64,000 nucleotides of DNA from Mycolicibacterium chubuense NBB4 (GTDB lineage Bacteria > Actinomycetota > Actinomycetes > Mycobacteriales > Mycobacteriaceae), in NCBI RefSeq assembly GCF_000266905.1, contig NC_018027.1, positions 1 through 64,000 of the forward strand. Reading direction: 5' to 3'. Of the stretch, positions 15,768-26,455 are shown piece by piece (the first letter of the stretch is position 1; each line of letters begins with the position of its first letter). The notes under the pieces were generated by a model. That model worked only from the letters and a program-made list of their open reading frames with translations, had not been told where the DNA came from and made no database searches. Both the position numbers and the translations under genes were made by a program.

Positions 15768-16196
15768 TCACCGACGGCCGGGAGCCAGTCCGGCGTCGGT
15801 GAGCGCGTCGAGCACGCGCACGGGATCGGTGCCGAGGTCCCATCGGCTCAGCACCAGCAGCCGGTCGTCGGCCGTGTCGATCTCGAGCAGCCGCATCCGG
15901 CGGCCGATCCGCCGGAACTCGGTGATCCGGATCAGCGTGATGTCCTCCGGCGTCAGATGCCGCGTTCGCCACCAGCCGCGGTAGGTCAGACCCCCGTCGG
16001 CGATTGCCAGCTTCGGGCGTGCGCGCCACGACATCAGTGCAAACACAAGTAAACCCACCGCGGCAATCCCCACGAGGATGCGTCCCGGGGGGTCTGTGAC
16101 CAGGGTCACAGCGCCGAAACCGAGGACGACACCCAGTGTGGCGGCCCCGACGATGCCTGCCGTCGGCGGACCCCACGTTGTTTGCTGGGTGGACAA
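15768..16196 (-). CDS. PH-domain membrane protein (Rv0010c family)
   Basis: Conserved mycobacterial protein of unknown function. The 142-residue product has two N-terminal membrane segments (about 14-36 and 40-58), then a bacterial PH-like domain (about 60-135) with the typical EFRRIGRRMRLLEI and LLVLSRWDLGTDP strands. I start at TTG 16196, six bases after GGAGGG. That gives an N-terminus (S-T-Q-Q-T-T-W) matching the M. tuberculosis homologue, and no ATG or GTG fits better. A perfect DnaA box lies about 30 bases upstream of the start. Confidence 0.83.
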   Translation of the reverse strand: MSTQQTTWGPPTAGIVGAATLGVVLGFGAVTLVTDPPGRILVGIAAVGLLVFALMSWRARPKLAIADGGLTYRGWWRTRHLTPEDITLIRITEFRRIGRRMRLLEIDTADDRLLVLSRWDLGTDPVRVLDALTDAGLAPGRR

Positions 16197-16225
16197 TTCA
16201 CACCCTCCTACCGGGGTCAACGAGG

Positions 16226-16234
16226 TTATCCACA
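16226..16234 (+). promoter_or_regulatory. DnaA box upstream of the PH-domain gene
   Basis: TTATCCACA, an exact match to the classical DnaA box, overlaps a possible minus-strand -10 (TAACCT, 16222-16227). An 11-base palindrome-like element, CCCCAATGGGG, follows at 16243-16253. DnaA binding here would be expected to block transcription. The sequence is seen; the role is inferred. Confidence 0.55.
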
Positions 16235-16345
16235 AGTGCTATCCCCAATGGGGATGAATCACACGCGTGTGATCTGGTGACTGCGAGGTTGCGGCGGAGC
16301 GAACTCACAGCGTCCGGAATGAATTCATTCCGCCGACGCCGCAGG

Positions 16346-16627
16346 TCACCGCCAGCGCATCGTGAGCAACAAACCCGTGATCATGAAAGCAAACGCGATC
16401 GCGTAGTTCCAGATGTTGAGGTTCGCCATCCATTTCAGGAAGGTCGGGGCGTCCGGGCCGCTGCCGGCCAACTGGAACACGATCAGCCACACCAGCCCGA
16501 TGAGCATGAGACCGACGAACAGGACGACGAACCAGACGCTCGACGGCCCGGCCTTCACCTTGACGGGCGTCCGGCTCACCGGATTGATGGTGAAGTCGTT
16601 CTTCTTGCGAACCTTGGACTTGGGCAT
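16346..16627 (-). CDS. crgA: cell division protein CrgA
   Basis: Small divisome membrane protein that recruits penicillin-binding proteins and works with FtsZ, FtsQ, FtsI and CwsA in mycobacteria. The 93-residue length equals that of M. tuberculosis CrgA. A basic N-terminus ([13 protein letters not shown]) is followed by two membrane helices, about 31-53 ([20 protein letters not shown]) and about 69-90. I use ATG 16627; the frame upstream to 17086 is the shadow of the divergent DUF881 gene. Transcribed divergently from that gene. Confidence 0.95.
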   Translation of the reverse strand: MPKSKVRKKNDFTINPVSRTPVKVKAGPSSVWFVVLFVGLMLIGLVWLIVFQLAGSGPDAPTFLKWMANLNIWNYAIAFAFMITGLLLTMRWR

Positions 16628-16736
16628 GGGTACCTTCGGGGCGATCGGTGCGACTATGACTAGGCCAGGACTGGTCCGGCTGTTGGGGGAAAGCCTAACG
16701 CAGCCGTGTGCAGCATCTCCGGAGGAGACGGAACCG

Positions 16737-17498
16737 ATGGACAACCGCAGCACTGCGGCGCGAAAGCGCTCCGTGTGGCGCTTCGGCGTGCCTGTGGTGT
16801 GCGTGGCGGCGGGACTGCTCCTCGGCGCCACCCACGGGGTCTCCGGAGGCGGCGAGATCCGGCGCAGCGACGCGCCCCGGCTGGTCGATCTGGTACGCGA
16901 AACGCAAGCCTCGGTGGACCGCCTGAGCGCCCAGCGCGACGCTCTCGCCGGCCAGGTCGACAACCACCACGGCGACTCCCCCGGCACCGCCGCCGCCCTG
17001 GCGGCCCTCACCAAGCGGGCGGACGCCCTCGCGCCGCAGGCCGGCCTCACCCCGCTGCAAGGGCCCGGGCTCGTGGTGACGCTCAACGACGCTCAGCGCG
17101 ACGCTCAGGGCCGCTTCCCCCGCGACGCCTCCCCCGACGATCTCGTGGTGCACCAGCAGGACATCGAGGCGGTCCTCAACGCGCTGTGGAGCGCCGGCGC
17201 CGAAGGCATCCAGATGCAGGACCAGCGGATCATCGGCACGTCCGCCCCGCGGTGTGTGGGCAACACACTGCTGCTCAACGGTCGCACCTACAGCCCGCCG
17301 TACGTGATCACCGCGATCGGCGACGCCACCGCCATGCAGCAGGCGCTCGCTGCGGCGCCGCTGGTGACGCTCTACAAGCAGTACGCGGTCCGGTTCGGGC
17401 TCGGCTACACCGAAGAGCGGCGCGACGTGGAGCTCAACGGCTACACGCCGCCGGTCCGGATGAAGTTCGCCCAACCCATCGGTCCGCTCGGCTACTGA
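16737..17498 (+). CDS. DUF881 protein (Rv0012 family)
   Basis: Conserved actinobacterial envelope protein of unknown function. The 253-residue product has an N-terminal membrane anchor (about 14-34, [20 protein letters not shown]), a coiled-coil-like stretch (about 50-95, rich in Leu, Arg and Asp), then the DUF881 domain with the conserved [11 protein letters not shown] and FGLGYTEE. The start ATG 16737 is preceded by GGAGGAG. DUF881 genes often sit in division loci; here it lies between crgA and the kinase cluster. Confidence 0.88.
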   Translation: MDNRSTAARKRSVWRFGVPVVCVAAGLLLGATHGVSGGGEIRRSDAPRLVDLVRETQASVDRLSAQRDALAGQVDNHHGDSPGTAAALAALTKRADALAPQAGLTPLQGPGLVVTLNDAQRDAQGRFPRDASPDDLVVHQQDIEAVLNALWSAGAEGIQMQDQRIIGTSAPRCVGNTLLLNGRTYSPPYVITAIGDATAMQQALAAAPLVTLYKQYAVRFGLGYTEERRDVELNGYTPPVRMKFAQPIGPLGY

Positions 17499-17536
17499 GC
17501 ACCTGGCGGAGAACACGCCGGCGGTAGCCTGTTCTG

Positions 17537-18211
17537 ATGCAGGTCCTGGTCGTCGACAACTACGACAGCTTCGTGTTCAACCTGGTTCAGTACCTGGGCC
17601 AGCTCGGGGTGGACGCGCAGGTGTGGCGGAACGACGACGAGCGGCTGGCCACCGACGCCGACGTCAAGCGGGCTGCCGACGACTTCGACGGGGTGCTGCT
17701 GAGCCCGGGGCCGGGCACACCCGAGCGCGCCGGTGCGTCGATCGCCCTGGTGCACGCCTGCGCCGAAGCCCGGACCCCGCTGCTGGGCGTCTGCCTGGGC
17801 CACCAGGCGATCGGCGTGGCCTTCGGCGGCACCGTCGACCGCGCCCCCGAGCTGCTGCACGGCAAGACCAGCACCGTGTACCACTCGAACGTCGGTGTGC
17901 TCGCGGGGCTGCCCGATCCGTTCGTCGCGACGCGCTATCACTCGCTGACGATCCTGCCGGACACGGTGCCGGCCGAGCTCGAGGTGACCGCGCGCACCGA
18001 AGGCGGCGTGATCATGGGCGTGCGCCATGTCGATCTGCCGATTCACGGCGTGCAGTTCCATCCCGAGTCGATCCTGACCCAGGGTGGACATCGCATGCTG
18101 GCCAACTGGCTGGGCGTGTGCGGCGCCGCGCCGCCGGAGGCCCTGGTGCGCGAACTCGAGGACGAGGTCGCCGGCGCGGTGGCCGCGGCTACGACGCGAA
18201 GCTCAGCGTGA
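17537..18211 (+). CDS. trpG: anthranilate/para-aminobenzoate synthase glutaminase subunit
   Basis: Class I glutamine amidotransferase that supplies ammonia to the chorismate-using partner for tryptophan or folate synthesis (trpG/pabA; one protein often serves both). The 224-residue product starts MQVLVVDNYDSFVFNLVQYL, the family hallmark. The catalytic triad is Cys86 in GVCLGHQ with His175 and Glu177 in FHPES. No partner subunit is nearby, as in M. tuberculosis (Rv0013). Its 3' end overlaps the convergent pknB stop by 23 bases. Confidence 0.92.
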   Translation: MQVLVVDNYDSFVFNLVQYLGQLGVDAQVWRNDDERLATDADVKRAADDFDGVLLSPGPGTPERAGASIALVHACAEARTPLLGVCLGHQAIGVAFGGTVDRAPELLHGKTSTVYHSNVGVLAGLPDPFVATRYHSLTILPDTVPAELEVTARTEGGVIMGVRHVDLPIHGVQFHPESILTQGGHRMLANWLGVCGAAPPEALVRELEDEVAGAVAAATTRSSA

Positions 18212-20062
18212 TCGTCGCGTTGAAGTTCACGTCGGCGCCCGGTGCCGGCTTCTGCATCACCACCGCGTTCGTCCGCTGACCGCTGTTCGGCACGTCGGCG
18301 CCCTTGTCGAGCATCCCCGTCCAGCCCAGTGCGCGCAGCCTCGGCTCGGCATCGGTCCAGAACTGCCCGGTGAGGTCAGGCATCACGAACTGATTGCCGC
18401 GCGATACCTGGATCTGGATCACCGTGTCCTGCGGGACAGTCTGGCCGGCAGCGGGATCGAGGCCGACCACCTGGCCTGCGGTCACGGTGCTGTCGATCTC
18501 CACGGGCACCGACTTGGCGAATCCGGAAGCGCCCAGGATCTGCTGGCAGGTCGCGACGGTCTGGCCGACGCAGTCGGGCACCGCCGCCGTCGCCGGGCCC
18601 TTACCCACCACGATCGTGATCTCGTTGGTGATCGCCGAGGTCTGGTTGGCCGGCGGGACCGTGGAGAGCACCTTGTCCTTCTGGTCGGGTGTCGACGCCG
18701 AGGTGGTCTGCCGGAACCGTCCGAAGCCCGCGTCGGTGAGCTTCTTCACCGCGTCGGCGTAGCTGAGGCCGGAGACGTCGGGCACTTCGCGCTGCTGCGG
18801 CCCGTAGGAGAGGTTCAGGGTGATCTCGGCGCCGGCCGGCACCGAGCTGTTCGCCGGCGGGTCGGTGTCGATGACGTGGTCCGGCGGCACCTTCGAGTCC
18901 GCCTTCTGCTGCTGGTTGATCTGGAAACCGCGATTCTGCAGTGTGGCGATCGCGTCGGCGGAGGCCTGACCCCGGACGTCGGGTACCTGCACATCGCGCG
19001 GGGTCCCGCCGAACATGTTGATCGCGATCGTCACCGCGACCGTCAGCACGGCCAGCACCGCGACAGCGATCAGCCACCGCCCGACCGAACCGCTGCGCTG
19101 CCGCCCGTCGTACCGCGGTTGATGTCCACCGACGTGGTCGATCGGCTCGGTCTCGTGATGTGCCGGCGCGGCCGAGAGCAGTGAGCTGCGGTCGGCGTCG
19201 GTGAGGATCTTCGGTGCGTCCGGCGGTTCGCCGCCGTGCACCTTGACCAGGTCGGAACGCATCTCGGCGGCCGTCTGGTAGCGGTTGTCGGGATTCTTGG
19301 CCAGGGCCTTGAGCACGACGGCGTCGAGGTCGGGCGAGATCCCGGCGTGGCGGGCCGAGGGGGGCACCGGGTCTTCGCGGACGTGCTGGTAGGCGACCGC
19401 GACGGGGGTGTCCCCCACGAACGGCGGCTCACCCGTCAGCATCTCGTAGAGCACGCAACCCAGCGAGTACACATCCGAGCGGGCGTCGACCTTGACCCCG
19501 CGCGCCTGCTCCGGAGACAGGTACTGCGCGGTGCCGATCACCGCGGCGGTCTGCGTGACGGGGTTTCCGGCGTCGGCCAGCGCGCGGGCGATGCCGAAGT
19601 CCATCACCTTCACCGCGCCGGTCTTGCTGATCATGATGTTCGCCGGCTTGACGTCGCGGTGGATGATGCCGTGCTGGTGGCTGAAGTTCAGCGCCTGGCA
19701 CGCGTCGGCGATGATCTCGATCGCGCGCTGGGCAGGCATCGGGCCCTCGCTGTGCACGATGTCGCGCAGCGTCACCCCGTCGACGTACTCCATCACGATG
19801 TAGGGCAGCGGCCCCGTCGGCGTCTCCGCCTCACCGGTGTCGTAGACCGCGACGATCGCGGGATGGTTCAGCGCCGCCGCGTTCTGCGCCTCGCGGCGGA
19901 ACCGAAGGTAGAAGCTGGGGTCGCGGGCCAGGTCGGCACGCAGCACCTTGATCGCGACGTCGCGGTGCAACCGCATGTCGCGGGCCAGGTGGACTTCGGA
20001 CATTCCGCCGAAGCCCAGGATCTCGCCGACTTCGTAGCGGTCGGAGAGGTGCTGTGGGGTCG

Positions 20063-20066
<4 letters not shown>
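18189..20066 (-). CDS. pknB: Ser/Thr protein kinase PknB with PASTA domains
   Basis: Essential-type receptor kinase that senses peptidoglycan fragments and controls cell-wall synthesis and division. The 625-residue product has a cytoplasmic kinase domain with Lys40, catalytic Asp138 in [11 protein letters not shown] at 156-158 and the activation-loop threonines Thr171 and Thr173. A juxtamembrane linker, one membrane helix near 330-352 and four extracellular PASTA repeats follow. Residue numbers match M. tuberculosis PknB. Its ATG overlaps the pknA stop (20063-20066). Last gene of the pstP-rodA-pbpA-pknA-pknB unit. Confidence 0.97.
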
Positions 20067-21344
<1,278 letters not shown>

Positions 21345-21349
<5 letters not shown>

Positions 21350-21437
21350 TTCATGCCTCCGGCATGGCGGCTCATTTCATACCTCCGGCATGGCGGCTCA
21401 TGAGGCCTGCCTCTCGGGGATTCATGAGGCCTGCCTC
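21345..21437. repeat. tandem duplications at the pbpA-pknA junction
   Basis: Two direct repeats fill the 72-base gap. A 26-base unit occurs at 21345-21370 and 21371-21396 with one difference; read on the minus strand it contains a GGAGG ribosome site and ATG codons. A second repeat, TCATGAGGCCTGCCTC, occurs at 21398-21413 and 21422-21437; the latter copy encodes the pbpA C-terminus and stop. The junction thus shows two independent short duplications. Confidence 0.9.
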
Positions 21438-22897
21438 AGTGCCGCCGCGATCGTCGCGCGTCCGATGGGAGCCGCCAGCGCACCGCCGGTCGCCGACAGG
21501 CGGTCCCCGCCGTTCTCGACCAGCACAGCGATCGCGACCTTGGGCGCCTGTGCGGGCGCGAAGGCGATGTACCAGGCATGCGGAGGCGTGTTGCGCGGAT
21601 CCGTGCCGTGCTCCGCTGTGCCGGTCTTGGATGCAATCTGCACGCCGGCGATGGCTCCCTTCTGCTGAGTCACCTGCTCGGCGGCGACCATCAAGTCCGT
21701 AAGTGTATCTGCGACCTGCTCCGGGATTGCCCGGCGCTCTTGGGTGGGCACCGTGGTGGCGATGTTGGACAGGTCGGGGCCCTTGAGGCTGTCGACGAGA
21801 TAGGGCTGCATCATCACGCCCTTGTTGGCCACCGTCGCCGCGATCATCGCATTCTGCAGCGGCGTCAGCGCCACGTCTTTCTGCCCGATGCTGGACATGC
21901 CCAACGCCGCGGCATCCGGGATCGGCCCGACCGTCGACCCGGCGACCTGCAGCGGGATCGCCGGCGGGGCGCCGTCGACGCCGAAGGCCTGGGCGGTGTT
22001 GCGCAAGCCGTCACTGCCGGTGTCGAGGCCGAGCTGGACGAACGCGGTGTTGCAGGAGTGCGCAAACGCGTTCTGAAGCGTGGTCGTCGGACCGTCCCCG
22101 CACGAGGTGCCGCCGTAGTTCTCCAAAGTCGCGGTGCTGTCCGGCAACGGAATCCGCGGCGCGGCGGTCAACAGGGTGGCCGGGGTCGCTCCGGCCTCCA
22201 ACGCGGCCGCGGTGGTGACCACCTTGAACGTCGACCCCGGCGGGTAGGTCTCCGAGATCGCCCGGTTGAGCAGCGGCGAATCGGGATCGTCGCGCAGCTG
22301 CTCCCACGCCTCCGACTGCTTGGCCACGTCATGGGTCGCGAGCAGGTTCGGGTCGTAGGAGGGGGCCGACACCAGCGCGAGGATCTTCCCGGTCGACGGC
22401 TCCAGCGCGACGACCGCACCCTTGCACGGTCCGTTGCAGCCCTTCTGCATCGCATCCCAAGCCGCTTGTTGCACTTCGGGTTTGATGGTCGTGGCGACAT
22501 TGCCGCCGCGAGGGTCGCGCCCGGTGAAGAAGTCGGCGAGCCGGCGGCCGAACAGCCGCTGATCGGATCCGTTCAGCACGGTGTCCTCGGCGCGTTCCAG
22601 ACCGGTGCTCGAGTAGCTCAGCGAGTAGAAGCCGGTGACGGGTGCATACGACATCGGGTTGGGATAGACGCGTAGGAACCGGAACCGGCCGTCGGTGGCC
22701 ACCGAGTAGGCCAGCAGCTGTCCGCCCGCCGAGATCTGCCCGCGCTGACGGGAGTACTCGTCGAGGAGCACCCGCTGGTTGCGGGGGTCCGCGCGCAGGC
22801 CGTCGGCGGTGAAGACCTGCGTGAGCGTGGCGTTGGCGAGCAACAGCACGATCAGCACCATGAGCATGATCGAGATGCGGCGCAGTGAGGTGTTCAT
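21422..22897 (-). CDS. pbpA: penicillin-binding protein PbpA (class B)
   Basis: Membrane-anchored transpeptidase for septal or polar peptidoglycan. The 491-residue product has an N-terminal anchor (about 9-28), a dimerisation domain, and a transpeptidase domain with Ser222-x-x-Lys225 (PPGSTFKVV), SCN at 281-283 and KTG at 424-426. Length and numbering match M. tuberculosis PbpA. The start ATG 22897 overlaps the rodA stop by ATGA. It works with RodA and is controlled by PknA, PknB and PstP. Confidence 0.96.
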   Translation of the reverse strand: MNTSLRRISIMLMVLIVLLLANATLTQVFTADGLRADPRNQRVLLDEYSRQRGQISAGGQLLAYSVATDGRFRFLRVYPNPMSYAPVTGFYSLSYSSTGLERAEDTVLNGSDQRLFGRRLADFFTGRDPRGGNVATTIKPEVQQAAWDAMQKGCNGPCKGAVVALEPSTGKILALVSAPSYDPNLLATHDVAKQSEAWEQLRDDPDSPLLNRAISETYPPGSTFKVVTTAAALEAGATPATLLTAAPRIPLPDSTATLENYGGTSCGDGPTTTLQNAFAHSCNTAFVQLGLDTGSDGLRNTAQAFGVDGAPPAIPLQVAGSTVGPIPDAAALGMSSIGQKDVALTPLQNAMIAATVANKGVMMQPYLVDSLKGPDLSNIATTVPTQERRAIPEQVADTLTDLMVAAEQVTQQKGAIAGVQIASKTGTAEHGTDPRNTPPHAWYIAFAPAQAPKVAIAVLVENGGDRLSATGGALAAPIGRATIAAALRQAS

Positions 22898-24309
22898 ACC
22901 TTCTCGATCACCTCGGTGCTGCTCGTCGCGATGTTGCCCGGCGGCTGCGGAGGTCTGGTGACGAGCGGCCGGCGCGCGGCGTGCGAGATGCGCACCAGGA
23001 TCGCCAGCAGCAGATAGTTCGCCACCAGCGAGGAGCCGCCGTAGGACAGCCACGGCGTGGTCAGGCCGGTCAGCGGGATCAGCTTCGTGACGCCGCCGAC
23101 GACGATGAACAGCTGGATGCCCAGCGTGGCGGCCAGACCGGCGGCCAGCAACTTGCCGAAGCTGTCGCGTACCGCGAGTGCCGTCCGCAGGCCGCGGATG
23201 ATCACGATGGTGTACAGCATCAGCACCGCGGCCAGTCCGACCAATCCGAGCTCCTCCCCCACCGCGGCGATGATGAAGTCGGTCGACGCGGCGGGCACGG
23301 TACCGGGCTGCCCGTTGCCCAGACCGGTGCCGAAGATCCCTCCGGTGGCGAAGCTGAACAGCGACTGCACCATCTGGTAGCCGGTGCCGTCGGGATCGGC
23401 GAACGGGTCCCGCCACGTCTCCACGCGGACCCGTACGTGGTCGAAGAGGTAGTACGCGGCCACGCTCGCCACCGCGAACAACGCCAGCCCGAGCACCACC
23501 CAGCTGAACCGTTCGGTAGCGATGTAGACCAGCACCAGAAACGACGCGTACAGCAGCAGCGAGGTGCCGAGATCCTTCTCGAAGACCATCACACCGACCG
23601 ACGCGACCCAGGCTGCCAGCAGCGGGGCCAGGTCGCGCGGGCGCGGCAGATCCATGCCCATCACGTGCTTGCCGGCGCTGGTGAACAGGTCACGCTTGGA
23701 GACCAGGACCGCGGCGAAGAAGATCAGCAGCAAGATCTTCGAGAACTCGGCGGGCTGAATCGAGAAGCCCGGCAACCGAATCCAGATCTTGGCGCCGTTC
23801 TCTTCGGACATCGATCGAGGCAGCACCGCCGGAATCACCAACAGAACCAGGCCGGTCAGACCGCAGACGTAGCCGTATCGAGAGAGCAACCGGTGATCGC
23901 TGAGGAAGATCACCACGAGCGAGAAGCCGATGACACCGACGAGGGTCCAGAGCATCTGCTGATTGGCGGTGCCGCCCAGCCCCTTGGCCGTCGTTACGCC
24001 CTCGGCGAGGTCGAGGCGGTGAATCATCACCAGCCCCAGGCCATTCAGCAGCGCGACGACCGGGAGCAGCAGCGGGTCGGCGTAGGGGGCGAAGCGGCGC
24101 ACGGTCAGGTGCGCGCCGGCGAACAGCGCCAGATACGCGACGGTGTACTGGGCCAGATCCCAGCGCAGTCCCTGCTCCTGGTTGGCCTCGACGAGCAGCA
24201 GCGCCACCGTCGTGATCACCGCCGCGAAGCCGAGGAGCAACAACTCGGCGTTACGGCGGTTCGGCAGTGGGGGAGTCACCGCGACCGGGGACTGCGGTTG
24301 TGTCGTCAT
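22894..24309 (-). CDS. rodA: SEDS-family glycan polymerase RodA/FtsW-like
   Basis: Polytopic SEDS glycosyltransferase that polymerises lipid II, paired with the class B PBP encoded next to it. The 471-residue product has about 10-12 membrane helices from residue 27 onward and conserved loops such as DLGTSLL, GLGNGQPG and the C-terminal LPLTGLTTPWLSYGG-type motif (here IPLTGLTTPWLSYGGSS). The start ATG 24309 overlaps the pstP stop by ATGA; an ATG five codons upstream (24324) is the alternative. Its last codons overlap pbpA. Confidence 0.95.
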   Translation of the reverse strand: MTTQPQSPVAVTPPLPNRRNAELLLLGFAAVITTVALLLVEANQEQGLRWDLAQYTVAYLALFAGAHLTVRRFAPYADPLLLPVVALLNGLGLVMIHRLDLAEGVTTAKGLGGTANQQMLWTLVGVIGFSLVVIFLSDHRLLSRYGYVCGLTGLVLLVIPAVLPRSMSEENGAKIWIRLPGFSIQPAEFSKILLLIFFAAVLVSKRDLFTSAGKHVMGMDLPRPRDLAPLLAAWVASVGVMVFEKDLGTSLLLYASFLVLVYIATERFSWVVLGLALFAVASVAAYYLFDHVRVRVETWRDPFADPDGTGYQMVQSLFSFATGGIFGTGLGNGQPGTVPAASTDFIIAAVGEELGLVGLAAVLMLYTIVIIRGLRTALAVRDSFGKLLAAGLAATLGIQLFIVVGGVTKLIPLTGLTTPWLSYGGSSLVANYLLLAILVRISHAARRPLVTRPPQPPGNIATSSTEVIEKV

Positions 24310-25865
24310 GACACTTCCCGGCAATTCTTTCCCGGCTCAGGTGGTGGGGGAGGCAGCGCGGTCACGGTAGGTGACGGTGACGGAGGTGGTGGCGCAGGCG
24401 CGGGGGAGCTGGTGACCGTGCGCGGCGTTTCGGGCGCGGGGGAGGGGGTGCGCGAATCAGGGCTCGGCGCAGGGCTTCCGGGTGCCGAGGAGGTGGCGGG
24501 GGCGCCGGGCCGCGGCGACTGGGCCGACGGCGCGGTGGGTGCCGGCGCCGGCACGGGCTTCGGGGTGGGCGTGGGCGTGGGCGTGGGCGGTGCGCAGACG
24601 GGAAGCACGGAACTGCGTGAGAGTTCCTCGATCTGGCCGATCGCGTCGTCGAGGGATCCCGACGGGAGGCCGGCGATGACCTGCGCCCGTTCGGAGGGGC
24701 GCATGTCGTTGACGCTCAACAGGCGGCAGTCCAGATTGTCCTGGGACTGGTCGGCGCTGATCAGGGAGAGTTCGTTGCGGGCGTTCAAACACCCGAGGAG
24801 GTAGGGCTCCTGCAACGCGAAGCCGAGGAAGGAGCCCTGGACTCCGCGGAGGATCGAGACGGTGCCGTCGTGTTCGCTGACGTAGTAGTTGCTGCGCACG
24901 ATCTCGCGCCCCACGGCCAGACCTGCGAGCACCACCAGAGCCAGCACAGCGGCCGCGATATACATGCGCCGGCGCGACTTAGGGCGGGGCGGTGGCTCCT
25001 CCGGTTGCGGCACAACGCGTTTGGCAGCTGCCCGTTTCGGGTTGAAGGCCGACGCCCGGCCGGCGGCCGTGTTGGGCGGTGCGCTCTGGTCGTCGTCTCC
25101 GGACACGGCGCCGGCGAGGATCGGCTGGGTCTGCCCGTAGTCGTAGGCGTTCACGTCGACGACGTCGGCCACCACGACCGTGACGTTGTCGGGGCCGCCG
25201 CCGCGCAGCGCCAATTCGATGAGCCGGTCCGCGCTTTCGGCGACGTCAGGAAGTTGCAGAGCCTCGGCGATGGTGTCGTGGCTGACGGGATCGGAGAGGC
25301 CGTCCGAGCACAGCAGGTAGCGGTCCCCGGCGCGGGCTTCGCGCATGATCAGCGTCGGCTCGACCTCGTGTCCGGTGAGCGCGCGCATGATCAGTGACCG
25401 CTGTGGATGGCTGTGCGCCTCCTCGGCGGTGATCCGTCCTTCGTCGACCAGGGTCTGGACGAACGTGTCGTCCTTGGTGATCTGGGTCAGCTCTCCGTCG
25501 CGCATCAGGTAGCCGCGCGAATCGCCGATGTGCACCATGCCAAGACGGTTGCCGGCGAACAGGATTGCCGTCAGCGTGGTGCCCATGCCCTCGAGTTCGG
25601 GGTCGGCGTCCACGTGCTCGGCGATCGCCGAGTTGCCTTCCCGGACTGCGGTGTCGAGCTTGCTCAGCAGATCGCCGCCCGGTTCGTCGTCGTCGAGGTG
25701 CGCGAGCGCGGCGATCACGAGCTGGGAGGCCACCTCCCCGGCCGCGTGCCCGCCCATGCCGTCGGCCAGCGCGAGCAACCGCGCACCGGCGTAGACGGAG
25801 TCCTCGTTGTTGGCGCGCACCAACCCCCGGTCGCTGCGCGCGGCGTATCGGAGTACGAGGGTCAT
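24306..25865 (-). CDS. pstP: PP2C-type Ser/Thr phosphatase PstP
   Basis: Membrane phosphatase that reverses phosphorylation by PknA and PknB. The 519-residue product has a PP2C domain (1-240) with the metal-binding motifs RANNED, ADGMGGH (34-40), GMGTTL, HIGDSRGYL and GGPDNVTVVV. A linker, a single membrane helix near 300-320 and an extracellular region follow. The last 100 residues are very Pro-rich (PTPTPTPTPKPVPAPAP), longer and richer than I would expect for the family. It heads the ATGA-coupled chain to rodA. fhaB lies 22 bases upstream. Confidence 0.96.
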   Translation of the reverse strand: MTLVLRYAARSDRGLVRANNEDSVYAGARLLALADGMGGHAAGEVASQLVIAALAHLDDDEPGGDLLSKLDTAVREGNSAIAEHVDADPELEGMGTTLTAILFAGNRLGMVHIGDSRGYLMRDGELTQITKDDTFVQTLVDEGRITAEEAHSHPQRSLIMRALTGHEVEPTLIMREARAGDRYLLCSDGLSDPVSHDTIAEALQLPDVAESADRLIELALRGGGPDNVTVVVADVVDVNAYDYGQTQPILAGAVSGDDDQSAPPNTAAGRASAFNPKRAAAKRVVPQPEEPPPRPKSRRRMYIAAAVLALVVLAGLAVGREIVRSNYYVSEHDGTVSILRGVQGSFLGFALQEPYLLGCLNARNELSLISADQSQDNLDCRLLSVNDMRPSERAQVIAGLPSGSLDDAIGQIEELSRSSVLPVCAPPTPTPTPTPKPVPAPAPTAPSAQSPRPGAPATSSAPGSPAPSPDSRTPSPAPETPRTVTSSPAPAPPPPSPSPTVTALPPPPPEPGKNCREVS

Positions 25866-25887
25866 CGTGCTCCTCGCGTGTGCGGCG

Positions 25888-26355
25888 TCACGGGCGCAGC
25901 TCGATCACCGTCTTGCCGATTCGCACCGGTGTGCCCATCGGAACTCGTACCGCCGTTGTCACCTTCGCCCTGTCGAGGTATGTGCCGTTGGTCGATCCTA
26001 GGTCCTCTACATACCATTCCGACCCTCGTGGCGAGAGCCTGGCGTGGCGAGTCGAGGCGTAGTCGTCGGTCAGCACGAGAGTGGAGTCATCCGCCCGGCC
26101 GATCAGGACCGGCTGGGTGCCCAGCGGAATCCGGGTACCCGCCAGCGCGCCTTCGACGACCACCAATTGGCGCGGCACGTTCCGGTGGGCCCGGTTGGGG
26201 AGCAGCGATCCGCGCAGCGCCAGCCCGCGACGCACCATCACCGCGCCGGTGGGCGCGTAGATGTCGGTGCGCAGGATACGCAGGACCGACCAGATGAACA
26301 GCCAGAGCAGGAGGAGGAAGCCGACACGGGTCAGCTGCAGTACCAGCCCCTGCAT
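25888..26355 (-). CDS. fhaB: FHA-domain membrane protein FhaB (FipA)
   Basis: Phosphothreonine-binding protein of the division machinery (Rv0019c; 155 residues as in M. tuberculosis). An N-terminal membrane helix (about 5-27, LTRVGFLLLLWLFIWSVL) is followed by a cytoplasmic FHA domain (about 70-155) with the core motifs LIGRADDST, ASTRHARL and LGSTNGTYLD. In M. tuberculosis the homologue links FtsZ and FtsQ under oxidative stress. Co-transcribed with pstP, 22 bases away. Confidence 0.95.
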   Translation of the reverse strand: MQGLVLQLTRVGFLLLLWLFIWSVLRILRTDIYAPTGAVMVRRGLALRGSLLPNRAHRNVPRQLVVVEGALAGTRIPLGTQPVLIGRADDSTLVLTDDYASTRHARLSPRGSEWYVEDLGSTNGTYLDRAKVTTAVRVPMGTPVRIGKTVIELRP

Positions 26356-26455
26356 CTGACGTCCTCTCCGTCCCCGTCCTTACGGCACCGCCACCATACT
26401 TTGGCAGTCGACCGACGTGAGTGCCGCACGACCGCCGTGTCCGGACGGGCGACCC

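Noticed and set aside
18189..18211. Frameshift at the trpG-pknB junction
   Set aside because: The 23-base overlap is convergent; both proteins have complete, normal C-termini.
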